Shown here in pieces: positions 50,965 to 59,600 of a DNA stretch of 64,000 nt; within the stretch, counting starts at the first letter, position 1; each line of letters begins with the position of its first letter. Location: contig CANCYO010000009.1 of assembly GCA_947382415.1 (NCBI GenBank), positions 5,645-69,644 on the forward strand, read 5' to 3'. Position numbers and translations under genes: made by a program. Under the pieces are notes generated by a model, which did no database searches, was not told the origin of the DNA, and saw nothing but the letters and a program-made list of their open reading frames with translations. This DNA comes from an uncultured Lachnospiraceae bacterium (GTDB lineage Bacteria; Bacillota; Clostridia; Lachnospirales; Lachnospiraceae).

Positions 50965-51830
50965 AGATGATAGACGGTTATACCCGCACCTGCGGGCTCA
51001 TAGGCAATCCCGTGGAACACACGCTCTCGCCGCTGCTCCATAATATGCTGGCGGAGCTCACGGACCGGAAGCTGTGTTATGTGCCGCTCAGGGTGGAAGC
51101 GGGGCAGTTGGAGGCGGCTGTGAAGGGGGCTTATGCCCTGAATCTGCTGGGAACCAATGTGACGGTGCCCTATAAGAGCGATGTGATACCTTTTCTGAAG
51201 GAGATCGACCCGCTGGCGGCAAAGATCGGCGCGGTGAATACTCTGGTGCGCATGGAAGGCGGATTTCGGGGCTATAATACGGATATGCCGGGGCTGTACC
51301 GCGCCCTGTGTGCCGACGGTGTGCGGATTGAGGGGGAGAAGGTTCTGATACTGGGCGCCGGCGGGGTCGCCCGGGCGGTTGCGGTGCTTTTGGCCGAGAA
51401 GGGAGCGGCAGGCGTTATTATGATGAACCGTACCTTGGATAAGGCCCGGCGCATCGCGGATGAGGTCAATGCAATGGCGGGGCGGGAGCTTGTGTCTGCC
51501 ATGAGGTATGAAGACCATGAAGCGCTTCCGGAGGGAGAGCGCTATCTGGCCATTCAGGCCACCAGCGTGGGGATGCATCCCAATGACGATGATGTGGTGA
51601 TTGCGGATAAGGCTTTTTATCAAAAGCTGCACACGGGTTACGATCTGATCTTTAATCCGGCCAGAACCCGTTTTATGAAGCTGGTGGAAGAGCAGGGAGG
51701 GCGGGCCATGAACGGCGCGAAAATGCTGCTCTATCAGGGAGTCATCGCCTATGAGCTCTGGACGGGCAGCAGGGTGTCTGAGGAAGATGCGGACCGTGTG
51801 TTTGCCGCCATGGAGGAGACCTGGAAATGA
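50961..51830 (+). CDS. aroE: Shikimate dehydrogenase
   Basis: NADP-dependent reduction of 3-dehydroshikimate to shikimate. 289 residues: substrate domain with GLIGNPVEHTLSPLLHN (12-28) and catalytic Lys72 in NVTVPYK, then the NADP domain with LGAGGVARAVAV (about 131) and MNRT. Start ATG 50961 overlaps the yqeG stop, and the stop overlaps aroK (ATGA), so yqeG-aroE-aroK-aroQ are translationally coupled. Confidence 0.96.
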   Translation: MKMIDGYTRTCGLIGNPVEHTLSPLLHNMLAELTDRKLCYVPLRVEAGQLEAAVKGAYALNLLGTNVTVPYKSDVIPFLKEIDPLAAKIGAVNTLVRMEGGFRGYNTDMPGLYRALCADGVRIEGEKVLILGAGGVARAVAVLLAEKGAAGVIMMNRTLDKARRIADEVNAMAGRELVSAMRYEDHEALPEGERYLAIQATSVGMHPNDDDVVIADKAFYQKLHTGYDLIFNPARTRFMKLVEEQGGRAMNGAKMLLYQGVIAYELWTGSRVSEEDADRVFAAMEETWK

Positions 51831-52357
51831 ACAAAAGAGGAGACAATATCGTTCTCATCGGCTTTATGGGGAGCGGTAAGACCACCGTGGGCCTGAAGCT
51901 TTCCTATAGACTGCGCATGCCGGTGGAGGACACGGACAAATGGATCGAGAGACGTCAGGGCATGAGCGTCAGCGAGATATTCGACAGGGACGGCGAGGAG
52001 GTTTTCCGCAGAATGGAGACGGAGCTGCTGGAGGAGATTCGGGATACGGTTACACAGCGTATCTTATCCGTGGGCGGAGGTACGCCTGTGCGGCGGGAGA
52101 ACAGAGCCTTATTAAAGCGCTGCGGCATGGTGGTGTATCTGCGGGCGGTGCCGGAGACTCTATATAATAGGCTTCAGGGAGATGCCACAAGGCCTCTTTT
52201 GCAGTGCGAAAACCCGCTGGAGCGCATCCGGGCGCTTCTGGAAGAGCGGCGAGCCGCATATGAGGAGTGTGCGGATGTGACGGTGGATGTGGACGATTGT
52301 TCCATGGAAGAGATTCTGGAGCAGATCACAGCCGCATGGAAGGGAGAGAAAACGTGA
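51827..52357 (+). CDS. aroK: Shikimate kinase
   Basis: Phosphorylates shikimate at O3. 176 residues: Walker A GFMGSGKTT (12-20), Asp in DTDKWIERRQG, GGGTPVRRENR for shikimate and RPLLQ in the lid. The start overlaps aroE and the stop overlaps aroQ (GTGA). Confidence 0.96.
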   Translation: MNKRGDNIVLIGFMGSGKTTVGLKLSYRLRMPVEDTDKWIERRQGMSVSEIFDRDGEEVFRRMETELLEEIRDTVTQRILSVGGGTPVRRENRALLKRCGMVVYLRAVPETLYNRLQGDATRPLLQCENPLERIRALLEERRAAYEECADVTVDVDDCSMEEILEQITAAWKGEKT

Positions 52358-52788
52358 AAAAACTTTTGGTGATCAATGGACCGAATCTGAATTTTCTGGG
52401 CATTCGGGAGAAAAGCGTCTATGGAACACAGGATTATCAGTATCTGCTGGATATGATAGAGAAAAAGGCAAAAGAGAGCGGGAACAGTATCACCGTGTTT
52501 CAGTCCAATCACGAGGGCACCATCATAGACCGCATTCAGGAGGCTTATTTTGACGGCACGGAAGGGATCGTGATCAATCCGGGCGCCTATACCCATTACA
52601 GCTATGCCATCCGGGACGCTCTGGCCAGCATCACGGTACCGAAGGTAGAGATTCATATTTCGGATATTACGAAGCGGGAGGAGTTCCGCAAGGTTTCCGT
52701 GACGAAAGACGCCTGTGATCACCAGATCTATGGGCAGGGGCTGGACGGTTATCTGCAGGCCATCGACTTTATTTTGGGCATTATTTGA
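52354..52788 (+). CDS. aroQ: Type II 3-dehydroquinate dehydratase
   Basis: Dehydrates 3-dehydroquinate to 3-dehydroshikimate. 144 residues, the usual dodecameric type II size. NGPNLNFLG (8-16), the catalytic Tyr23 in SVYGTQDY, INPGAYTHYSYAIRDAL and VEIHISDI are intact. Start is GTG 52354, overlapping the aroK stop, with GGGAGAG upstream. The order aroK-aroQ reverses the reaction order, which is common. efp follows 110 bp later from its own promoter. Confidence 0.95.
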   Translation: MKKLLVINGPNLNFLGIREKSVYGTQDYQYLLDMIEKKAKESGNSITVFQSNHEGTIIDRIQEAYFDGTEGIVINPGAYTHYSYAIRDALASITVPKVEIHISDITKREEFRKVSVTKDACDHQIYGQGLDGYLQAIDFILGII

Positions 52789-52827
52789 TACTTTTTTCAG
52801 ATTTTCCTGTTTTTTTCCAAAAAACAG

Positions 52828-52856
52828 TTGAAATGGGGATTTTTTTATATTAGAAT
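52828..52856 (+). promoter_or_regulatory. Promoter of efp
   Basis: TTGAAA at 52828-52833, 17-base spacer, TAGAAT at 52851-52856. Confidence 0.75.
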
Positions 52857-52897
52857 GTTAAGGAATTATATCGCGAAAATTTTAGGAGGAATATATT

Positions 52898-53455
52898 ATG
52901 ATTTCTGCAGGTGATTTCAGAAATGGTATTACTATTGAGTACGATAACAATGTGTACCAGATTATAGAATTCCAGCACGTAAAACCCGGAAAGGGCGCAG
53001 CCTTCGTCCGCACAAAGCTGAAAAACATCAAGAGCGGCGGCGTTGTGGAGAAGACCTTCCGTCCCACCGAGAAGTGCCCTCAGGCGCGTATTGACAGAAA
53101 AGATATGCAGTATTTGTATTCTGACGGCGATCTGTATTATTTTATGGACACCGAGAGTTATGATCAGGTCGCTTTAAACGGCGAGACCGTGGGCGATGCG
53201 CTGAAGTTTGTGAAAGAGAACGAGATGTGTAAGGTCTGCTCTCACAACGGCAGTGTGTTCTCCGTTGAGCCTCCTCTGTTTGTAGAGCTGGAGATCACGG
53301 ACACGGAGCCCGGCTTTAAGGGCGATACCGCTACCGGTGCCACCAAGCCCGCCACGGTTGAGACCGGAGCAGTGGTCAATGTTCCTCTGTTTGTAGACCA
53401 GGGCGACAAGATCAAGATCGACACCAGAACAGGCGAATATCTGTCCCGCGTATAA
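52898..53455 (+). CDS. efp: Translation elongation factor P
   Basis: Relieves ribosome stalling at proline runs. 185 residues, three beta-barrel domains: KOW-like domain I with the tip loop PGKG (Lys32, the position that is modified or left bare depending on lineage), the middle OB domain, and the C-terminal domain ending GDKIKIDTRTGEYLSRV. ATG 52898 follows AGGAGG. The aroQ-efp neighbourhood is conserved in Firmicutes. No modification enzyme is nearby. Confidence 0.97.
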   Translation: MISAGDFRNGITIEYDNNVYQIIEFQHVKPGKGAAFVRTKLKNIKSGGVVEKTFRPTEKCPQARIDRKDMQYLYSDGDLYYFMDTESYDQVALNGETVGDALKFVKENEMCKVCSHNGSVFSVEPPLFVELEITDTEPGFKGDTATGATKPATVETGAVVNVPLFVDQGDKIKIDTRTGEYLSRV

Positions 53456-53489
53456 GCCGCGGCGCTGTCTTTTTTGCAGATGTAATGTA

Positions 53490-53535
53490 AGACAATGGAC
53501 AAGCTTTCTTTCGAGAGCTTCCATTGTCTTTTTTG
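53490..53535 (+). terminator. Terminator after efp
   Basis: AGACAATGGA pairs with TCCATTGTCT, with an inner AAGCT/AGCTT hairpin, followed by TTTTTT. Confidence 0.9.
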
Positions 53536-53604
53536 TGTACAAAAATTACCGGAGAAGTCGAGAAGAAAGGAAAAAGTCCGTAAATACGGACGGGTGAAAA
53601 AACA

Positions 53605-54582
53605 ATGGATCATGAAAAAATGAATAATATTAGAAATGAAGCAGTTTGTATGGATATCAGGAAGTTCGCGGAACTGGTGAGCGCGGCGGTGTCGGAAGAG
53701 TTGGGGGAGAGCTGTCAGGTAAAGCTCCAGGAGATCATGAAGAATAATGGCGTGATTTTGCAGGGGCTGATCATCCTGACCGGTAAGCGGAACATCTCTC
53801 CTACCATTTATTTGAATTCATTTTTGGAGGCATTTGCGGGAGGAGTACCGCTGTCGGTGATAGTGAGTAAAATTTTGGAAATATACAGAAGCGATATGCC
53901 TGCGGGTAATATCGACATGAGTTTTTTCAGAGAGTTTGAGAGAGTTCGTTCCGATATCTGCTACAGGATAGTCAACCGGAATCGTAACCGTGTGCTTCTG
54001 GAGCGGATTCCGCATATTGATTTTCTGGATCTGAGCATCTGCTTTTTCTATGCTTATCAGAGTGATGCCCTGGGTACCGGGTCCATTCTGATCTATAACA
54101 GTCATATGGAGATGTGGGGCTGTTCGGTGGAGACTCTTATGAAGCTTGCAGGGGAGAACACGGAGCGTTTATATCCATGGGAGATCCACCGGATGGAGGA
54201 ACTGCTGTCGGAGGCGCTGCCCTGGGAGGAATGGGAGGCGCGGGAGACGCAGAGCGATTGTCCCGGTGAAGAGGAGGTGGCAGAGAGTGTGCCTATGCGG
54301 GTACTTTGCAATGCCCAGCGGGTTTACGGGGCCACCTGTATGATCTATCCCGGGGTGCTTGGCACACTGGCGGAGGAGGCGGGAGAAAACCTTTATATTC
54401 TGCCCAGCTCCGTCCATGAGATTCTGATTCTGCCGGAGAGCGAGGTGGAGGATGAGCAGTATCTGCGCGATATGATCCGGGAGGTCAATGGCACACAGGT
54501 GGAGCCGGAGGAGATTCTGTCCGACAATCTTTATTTTTATGACCGCCTGAAAAACCGCGTAGAGATAGCAGACTGCAAGTGA
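53605..54582 (+). CDS. DUF5688 family protein, function unknown
   Basis: 325 residues, soluble. GVILQGLIILTGKRNISPTIYLNSFLEAF (in part) near the N-terminus and the C-terminal YILPSSVHEILILPESEV and NLYFYDRL are typical of the DUF5688 proteins frequent in Lachnospiraceae. No catalytic motif is evident. ATG 53605 has no strong Shine-Dalgarno sequence; ATG 53620 (residue 6) or ATG 53650 (MDIRKF) are alternatives. Monocistronic, between the efp terminator and tRNA-Arg. Confidence 0.75.
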   Translation: MDHEKMNNIRNEAVCMDIRKFAELVSAAVSEELGESCQVKLQEIMKNNGVILQGLIILTGKRNISPTIYLNSFLEAFAGGVPLSVIVSKILEIYRSDMPAGNIDMSFFREFERVRSDICYRIVNRNRNRVLLERIPHIDFLDLSICFFYAYQSDALGTGSILIYNSHMEMWGCSVETLMKLAGENTERLYPWEIHRMEELLSEALPWEEWEARETQSDCPGEEEVAESVPMRVLCNAQRVYGATCMIYPGVLGTLAEEAGENLYILPSSVHEILILPESEVEDEQYLRDMIREVNGTQVEPEEILSDNLYFYDRLKNRVEIADCK

Positions 54583-54630
54583 CAGAAAATGGCGGATTGC
54601 AAATAAATGTGAGATTTTGTGAATTCAAGG

Positions 54631-54659
54631 TAGACAGGATAAAATTTTTGTGATATTAT
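54631..54659 (+). promoter_or_regulatory. Promoter of tRNA-Arg
   Basis: TAGACA at 54631-54636, 17-base spacer, TATTAT at 54654-54659, with TGTGA upstream. TATAAT at 54657-54662 is an alternative -10. Transcription would begin near 54666-54669. Confidence 0.55.
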
Positions 54660-54788
54660 AATCAGGGTGATGTAACAAAATTGTAACAATTTGCATCCGT
54701 AGTCTAATGGATAGAACGGAGGCCTCCGACGCCTTTAATGCAGGTTCGATTCCTGTCGGATGCATTTTACATCACCCTGATTTTTTTT
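54660..54788 (+). repeat. 16-bp inverted repeat enclosing tRNA-Arg, right arm plus T-run acts as terminator
   Basis: AATCAGGGTGATGTAA (54660-54675) is the exact reverse complement of TTACATCACCCTGATT (54767-54782). Eight Ts follow the right arm from 54781. The tRNA gene lies between the arms, so leader and trailer of its precursor could pair and end transcription. Confidence 0.85.
54693..54764 (+). tRNA. tRNA-Arg (anticodon CCG)
   Basis: 72 nt cloverleaf: acceptor GCATCCG/CGGATGC, D arm GTCT...AGAAC, anticodon stem GAGGC/GCCTT (one G-U) with loop CTCCGAC giving anticodon CCG (reads CGG), variable loop TAAT, T arm GCAGG-TTCGATT-CCTGT, discriminator A. CCA is not encoded. Confidence 0.93.
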
Positions 54789-54824
54789 GCAGATTTTTAA
54801 CCCTGATTTTTGAGAGGATTTTTT

Positions 54825-56027
54825 ATGTGGAAAGATAAACTGCGCATGTTGCGCGACTACCTGATTAAGAACAGTAAGGTCGCCTTCCCGGTGATCATGG
54901 TGGCCGCAGTGGCTATCGTCGTCTCAATCGCGCTGGGAGCGGCCGGCAACCGCAGAGTGCAGGATATTGTGCCGGAACAGAGCTCTTCTTCGGAGACTCC
55001 GCCTGAAGATGTAGGGGATGTGCCGCTGGTGCCCAATGAGGATAGCGCCATCAGCGAGTTGATCTACAGCTTTTACAATGCGCAGGCTACCGGCGACCTG
55101 GATACGCTGAAATCTCTGTGCGATGAGATATCGGATCTGGACCTGTTGTCCTTTCAGGAGAAGGCCAATTATATTGAATACTATCCGGCGCTGGAGATTT
55201 ATACCAAGAAGGGCATGAACGAAGGCGAGACCATCGTTTATGTATATTACCGGATGACCTTCGCCAATCACGAGGAGGAATTCCCGGGATACACTTCCCA
55301 TTATGTGTGTACCGCAGATGACGGTTCCCTGTATATCAAGCGCGCCAATTTCAGCAATGAGCTGAATGATTATACCAGTAAGCTGTGTGCTCAGGCCGAC
55401 GTGGTGGAGTTCAATAATCATGTCATTGCGGAGTATGACGCCTTCAAGGAGCAGTATCCGGAGCTTGCGGATTATCCTGAGGAAGTTATGGCGCAGGTCA
55501 ATATGACTGTCGGTGTAAAATGGTCCCAGATGCAGGCTGACGCTGCAGGCGTATCTGACAATGACCCTGAGGGGAACGATCCCGTGGGAGGTCAGGAGGG
55601 CGGAGAGTCCCAGCCCGAGGAGCCGCAGGGGTCAGTGTATGCTTCGGCAACCACCACCGTGAATGTGAGAAGCTCTGACAGTGAGCAGGCGGACAGGCTG
55701 GGCAAGGTGAGCGGCGGAACCAGGCTTCAGCTTCTGGAGCAGCGTGAAAACGGATGGTCCAAGGTGCTGTATGAGAATAAGGAAGGTTATATCAAATCCG
55801 AATTTCTTCAGGTGGAGGAGAGCGCTGAGGGCCAGCAGACGGTGGGAAGCGTGAAAGCGACTACCAATGTCAATGTGAGGGCTGCGGCTGATCAGAACGC
55901 GGCTAAGCTGGGGACGCTTGTGGGCGGTGATACAGCGGAGCTGATCGCGGTGGAAGGCGAGTGGTGCAAGATTAAATTCGGCGGTCAGGTCGGCTATGTA
56001 AAAGCAGAATTTGTAGAACAGCAGTAA
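54825..56027 (+). CDS. Membrane-anchored protein with two C-terminal SH3 domains
   Basis: 400 residues: one N-terminal membrane helix (about 20-40), a linker, a globular domain (about 70-240; ISELIYSFYNAQATGDLDTL resembles NTF2-like folds), an acidic linker, and two bacterial SH3 repeats (about 268-330 and 340-400) with TTVNVRSSDSEQADRLGKV and TNVNVRAAADQNAAKLGTL. SH3b domains bind peptidoglycan, so it probably faces the wall. ATG 54825 follows GAGAGG; a TTG at 54810 is less likely. It has no enzyme domain. Confidence 0.85.
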   Translation: MWKDKLRMLRDYLIKNSKVAFPVIMVAAVAIVVSIALGAAGNRRVQDIVPEQSSSSETPPEDVGDVPLVPNEDSAISELIYSFYNAQATGDLDTLKSLCDEISDLDLLSFQEKANYIEYYPALEIYTKKGMNEGETIVYVYYRMTFANHEEEFPGYTSHYVCTADDGSLYIKRANFSNELNDYTSKLCAQADVVEFNNHVIAEYDAFKEQYPELADYPEEVMAQVNMTVGVKWSQMQADAAGVSDNDPEGNDPVGGQEGGESQPEEPQGSVYASATTTVNVRSSDSEQADRLGKVSGGTRLQLLEQRENGWSKVLYENKEGYIKSEFLQVEESAEGQQTVGSVKATTNVNVRAAADQNAAKLGTLVGGDTAELIAVEGEWCKIKFGGQVGYVKAEFVEQQ

Positions 56028-56153
56028 ACGTATTATATGCAATTGTATAAGTAATTGTATAAGTAATGTAAAAGTAATCGTATAAAATTTTGTCTGCTGC
56101 GCAAAATAGACTGAGATTCCAATGATCGGTGCGGATATACGGGAGGTATAGTC

Positions 56154-56585
56154 ATGAAATCTCAGGAAGTAGCAGTTTATCGTGAAATTCAGCGCAATGC
56201 CGAGACGGCCATCAAGGCGCTTGACCTGTTGTCGGACAAGGTGTATGACAAGGAGCTGTCGTTTCAGATATCCAGACAGTCCCTGCAGTATGCGAATCTA
56301 AGGGGAAAGGCCATGCAGGCCCTGCTGGATGCCAAAGCGGAACCTTATCGGGCGAATCAGCTCACAGATATGGTCCAGCGTACGGGTATCCAGTACAATA
56401 CGCTTTTGAATACCAGCACAGGGCATATCGCAGAATTGATGATCAGGGAGCGCAATAATGGTGTGCTGGAGATGGAAAAGGTTTTAAAACACAATGAGGA
56501 AGCGGGGGATAAGCCCCGTTCTCTGGCGCAGGAGCTGATGGACTTTGATCAGAGGAATATAACCACCCTGAAAAATTATCTTTAG
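56154..56585 (+). CDS. Small helical protein, ferritin-like fold suspected
   Basis: 143 residues, all predicted helix: YREIQRNAETAIKALDLLSDKV, then a middle helix, then IAELMIRERNNGVLEMEKVL and a final DFDQRNITTLKNYL. The four-helix pattern resembles DUF2383-like ferritin-fold proteins, but clear iron ligands are not apparent. No named family recognised. ATG 56154 follows GGAGG. Monocistronic. Confidence 0.65.
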   Translation: MKSQEVAVYREIQRNAETAIKALDLLSDKVYDKELSFQISRQSLQYANLRGKAMQALLDAKAEPYRANQLTDMVQRTGIQYNTLLNTSTGHIAELMIRERNNGVLEMEKVLKHNEEAGDKPRSLAQELMDFDQRNITTLKNYL

Positions 56586-56686
56586 GGCAGGCGGCGATTG
56601 CTTTGAATTGTATACATGTATAAAATTTGTGCAAACTGCATGAAAAACGGGTATAAAACTTTTGCAATTTAATGGAATAAAGTGTG

Positions 56687-56715
56687 TTGTGTAATTTGGA
56701 AAGATGGTATATAAT
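56687..56715 (+). promoter_or_regulatory. Promoter of gdhA
   Basis: TTGTGT at 56687-56692, 17-base spacer, TATAAT at 56710-56715. It gives a leader of about 160 bases. Confidence 0.75.
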
Positions 56716-56864
56716 AGCAAATGTAGGACAAAGGTGTCTGAGCTATAGGACAACTCTGTCCTATACTTATGTATACGCCTGAACAGTCGGTATGGCGGCT
56801 TCTTGTGGAAGGGGAAAGCCATATCCGATGTCTGTGTTCCTGTAACATATTCACACTATTTTAA
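56716..56864 (+). other. Structured leader of gdhA with a possible 31-codon ORF
   Basis: Contains ATAGGACA/TGTCCTAT (hairpin around 56743-56764) and GGTATGGC/GCCATATC (around 56789-56825) enclosing a CTTC/GAAG stem. An ATG at 56769 opens 31 codons that end with TAA at 56864, touching the AGGAGG of gdhA. No known riboswitch was recognised. Confidence 0.45.
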
Positions 56865-56879
56865 AGGAGGACATAAAAA

Positions 56880-58214
56880 ATGTCATATGTTGATGAGGTC
56901 TTTGATTTAGTCGTAGCAAAGAATCCCGCACAGCCCGAGTTTCATCAGGCAGTAAAAGAGGTTTTGGAATCTCTGAGAGTCGTGATCGAGGCAAATGAGG
57001 AGGCATATCGCAAGGATGCGCTGCTTGAGCGTCTGGTGACTCCCGAGAGACAGCTTTTGTTCCGTGTGCCCTGGGTGGATGACAAGGGACAGGTTCAGGT
57101 AAACAACGGTTTCCGTGTGCAGTTCAATTCTGCCATCGGGCCTTACAAGGGTGGTCTGAGACTTCATCCTTCCGTAAATCTGGGTATTATCAAGTTTCTG
57201 GGATTTGAGCAGATATTCAAGAATTCCCTCACCGGACTTCCCATCGGCGGCGGCAAGGGCGGTTCCGACTTTGATCCCAAGGGTAAGTCTGACAGAGAGG
57301 TGATGGCCTTCTGCCAGAGCTTTATCACAGAGCTTCACAAATATATCGGCGCAGATACTGATGTTCCCGCAGGCGATATCGGCACTGGCGCCAGAGAGAT
57401 CGGCTATATGTATGGTCAGTACAAGAGACTGACCGGTCTGTATGAGGGCGTTCTCACCGGAAAAGGTCTTTCCTACGGTGGATCTCTTGCGAGAACCGAG
57501 GCTACCGGTTATGGTCTGCTCTACCTGACAGAGGAAATGTTAAAATGCAATGGCAAGGATATCGCCGGCAAGACGGTTGTGGTCTCCGGTGCGGGCAATG
57601 TGGCCATCTATGCGATTCAGAAGGCGCAGCAGCTTGGCGCAAAGCCTGTTACCTGCTCTGATTCCACCGGCTGGATCTATGATTCCGAGGGTATTGATGT
57701 GGCTCTGCTCAAGGAGATCAAGGAGGTTAAGCGCGCGAGACTGACCGAGTACGCTGCTGCAAGACCTTCCGCTGAGTATCACGAGGGCAAGGGCGTATGG
57801 ACTGTGAAATGTGATGTGGCGCTTCCCTGCGCGACTCAGAATGAGCTTGGCCTGGAGGATGCAAAGGCTCTGGTGGCAAACGGCTGTATTGCTGTTGCCG
57901 AGGGCGCTAATATGCCTACCACCATGGAGGCTACCGAGTATCTGCAGCAGAACGGCGTTCTGTTCTGTCCCGGCAAGGCTGCAAATGCAGGCGGCGTTGC
58001 CACCTCCGCTCTGGAGATGAGCCAGAACAGCGAGAGACTTTCCTGGACCTTCGAGGAGGTTGACTCCAAGCTTCAGAATATCATGGTGAACATCTTCCAC
58101 AGCCTTGACGATGCCGCAAAGAAATATGGCATGGAGGGCAATTATGTGGCAGGCGCCAACATTGCAGGATTTTTGAAAGTTGCCGAGGCCATGACGGCTC
58201 AGGGTATCGTATAA
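56880..58214 (+). CDS. gdhA: NADP-type glutamate dehydrogenase
   Basis: Reductive amination of 2-oxoglutarate for ammonia assimilation. 444 residues, hexameric small-subunit type. GPYKGGLRLHPSVN (about 86-99) and GGGKGGSDFDPKGK (about 122-135) supply substrate lysines; the dinucleotide domain has VSGAGNVAIYAI (about 236). Closest in style to NADP-dependent enzymes of Clostridia and enterics. ATG 56880 follows AAAGGAGG. Long leader suggests post-transcriptional control. A terminator follows. Confidence 0.96.
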   Translation: MSYVDEVFDLVVAKNPAQPEFHQAVKEVLESLRVVIEANEEAYRKDALLERLVTPERQLLFRVPWVDDKGQVQVNNGFRVQFNSAIGPYKGGLRLHPSVNLGIIKFLGFEQIFKNSLTGLPIGGGKGGSDFDPKGKSDREVMAFCQSFITELHKYIGADTDVPAGDIGTGAREIGYMYGQYKRLTGLYEGVLTGKGLSYGGSLARTEATGYGLLYLTEEMLKCNGKDIAGKTVVVSGAGNVAIYAIQKAQQLGAKPVTCSDSTGWIYDSEGIDVALLKEIKEVKRARLTEYAAARPSAEYHEGKGVWTVKCDVALPCATQNELGLEDAKALVANGCIAVAEGANMPTTMEATEYLQQNGVLFCPGKAANAGGVATSALEMSQNSERLSWTFEEVDSKLQNIMVNIFHSLDDAAKKYGMEGNYVAGANIAGFLKVAEAMTAQGIV

Positions 58215-58252
58215 TTTATTTTTCCGAAAACTATCTCTTCTGAAAAGCGATC

Positions 58253-58293
58253 ATCCCGCAGATGACTGAAACAGTTTGTCTGCGGGATTTTTT
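58253..58293 (+). terminator. Terminator after gdhA
   Basis: ATCCCGCAGA pairs with TCTGCGGGAT across a 16-base region, followed by TTTTTT. Confidence 0.9.
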
Positions 58294-58353
58294 GAATTTA
58301 TGTGCGCTGCAGGAGGCTGAAAAACGTGATATTTTGGGCATTGCAACCGCCGG

Positions 58354-58389
58354 TTGACAAAAAATACACTCTGATTGGTGGTTTGTCAA
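58354..58389. promoter_or_regulatory. Inverted repeat upstream of the XRE gene, possible operator
   Basis: TTGACAAA (58354-58361) and TTTGTCAA (58382-58389) are perfect inverted copies 20 bases apart, about 90-125 bases before the regulator start. The left arm also looks like a -35 element. Operator role is inference. Confidence 0.35.
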
Positions 58390-58477
58390 TCATTTTTTTG
58401 CTATGATAAACGAGTCATGACGAACATAAATGATTTAATTGGACCAAATATTGGAAAGTGAAAGTGAGGATGAGAAG

Positions 58478-59479
58478 ATGATATTGGCGGACAAAGTCAT
58501 TATGCTGAGGAAACAGAACGGATGGTCGCAGGAGGAGCTGGCGGAGCGGCTGAATATTTCCAGACAGTCTGTGTCCAAATGGGAGAGCGGGGCGGCGATA
58601 CCGGATCTGGACAAAATTATTAAGCTCAGCACACTGTTCGGGGTGAGCACGGATTATCTGCTGAAGGAAGAGAATGAGGAGCTGGAGGCCGGAGCCGGGA
58701 TCGCGGCGGGAGTCGAGGAAAAAAGCGGGCGCGTGGTGAATGTGGAAGAGGCGGAAACCTTTCTGGAGAGGACGCGGGAATTTGCCCGTATGATCGGGCT
58801 GGGCGTATCCTTGTGCATTCTCTCGCCGGTGGCGCTGATTCTGCTGGCGGGCCTGGCTGAGACAGGCAGACTTCGCGTCTCGGAAGAAGTTGCGGCGGGA
58901 GTCGGGCTTGTGGTGCTTTTGGTGATGGTGACGGTGGCTGTGGTCATCTTTATCCTGCAGGGAATGCATTATGAGAAGTACACATATCTGGAGACGGAGA
59001 AGATCATGCCGGGATATGGCGTGGAGGGCGTGGTCACCAAGCGCAAGGAGGGCTTTATGAGTACCTTCGCAGTCTGCATCGCCGTGGGCGTGGGGATGTG
59101 TATACTGGCGGTACTGCCACTGTGTTTTGCGGGAATGAGCGAGGCCGGAGAGATGGCGGAGGTGGTCTGTACAGCCGTCCTGCTTGTGGTAGTGGCAGGG
59201 GCGGTATATCTCTTTGTATGGGCGGGAATCATCCGCGGGGGATTTGACAAGCTGCTCCAGATGGGAGAATATACGGCTGAGAATAAAAGTTTTAACCGTA
59301 AGACGGCTCCGGTGGCCAGCATCTATTGGTGTGTGGTGGTTGCAATTTATCTGTGGTGGTCTTTTCGCAGCGGGGACTGGGGCTATACATGGGTAGTATG
59401 GCCTGTGGCCGGCGTTCTGTGGGGAGCCGTCGCAGGTATCATCAGACTGGTAGCGGGCGGAAAATCAGGGGGAAAATAG
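58478..59479 (+). CDS. XRE-family helix-turn-helix regulator with membrane domain
   Basis: 333 residues. The N-terminal HTH (about 1-60) reads MLRKQNGWSQEELAERLNIS and RQSVSKWESGAAIPDLDKII, a standard XRE fold. After an acidic linker there are two pairs of membrane helices (about 100-150 and 198-250) and two more near the C-terminus (about 280-325). Membrane-tethered XRE regulators may sense envelope state. ATG 58478 is chosen; an in-frame upstream TTG or similar at 58439 has no clear ribosome site. A terminator follows. Confidence 0.85.
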   Translation: MILADKVIMLRKQNGWSQEELAERLNISRQSVSKWESGAAIPDLDKIIKLSTLFGVSTDYLLKEENEELEAGAGIAAGVEEKSGRVVNVEEAETFLERTREFARMIGLGVSLCILSPVALILLAGLAETGRLRVSEEVAAGVGLVVLLVMVTVAVVIFILQGMHYEKYTYLETEKIMPGYGVEGVVTKRKEGFMSTFAVCIAVGVGMCILAVLPLCFAGMSEAGEMAEVVCTAVLLVVVAGAVYLFVWAGIIRGGFDKLLQMGEYTAENKSFNRKTAPVASIYWCVVVAIYLWWSFRSGDWGYTWVVWPVAGVLWGAVAGIIRLVAGGKSGGK

Positions 59480-59563
59480 AAATTTAGGAGGAAGCTGGAA
59501 ACTCGGAAGGTAAACAGGAAAACTGAGGAAAAGAAATAGGGCGGATATCGGTATAATGCATAC

Positions 59564-59600
59564 AAAAAGTCTTGTGGGCTTCGGTTCACAGGACTTTTTA
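59564..59600 (+). terminator. Terminator after the XRE gene
   Basis: AAAAAGTCTTGTG pairs with CACAGGACTTTTT (one G-T pair) across a ten-base loop, with a T-rich tail. Confidence 0.85.

Noticed and set aside
54693..54764. tRNA-Arg as an integration site for a mobile element
   Set aside because: No integrase gene and no direct repeat of the tRNA 3' end were seen nearby; the flanking repeats are inverted, not direct.
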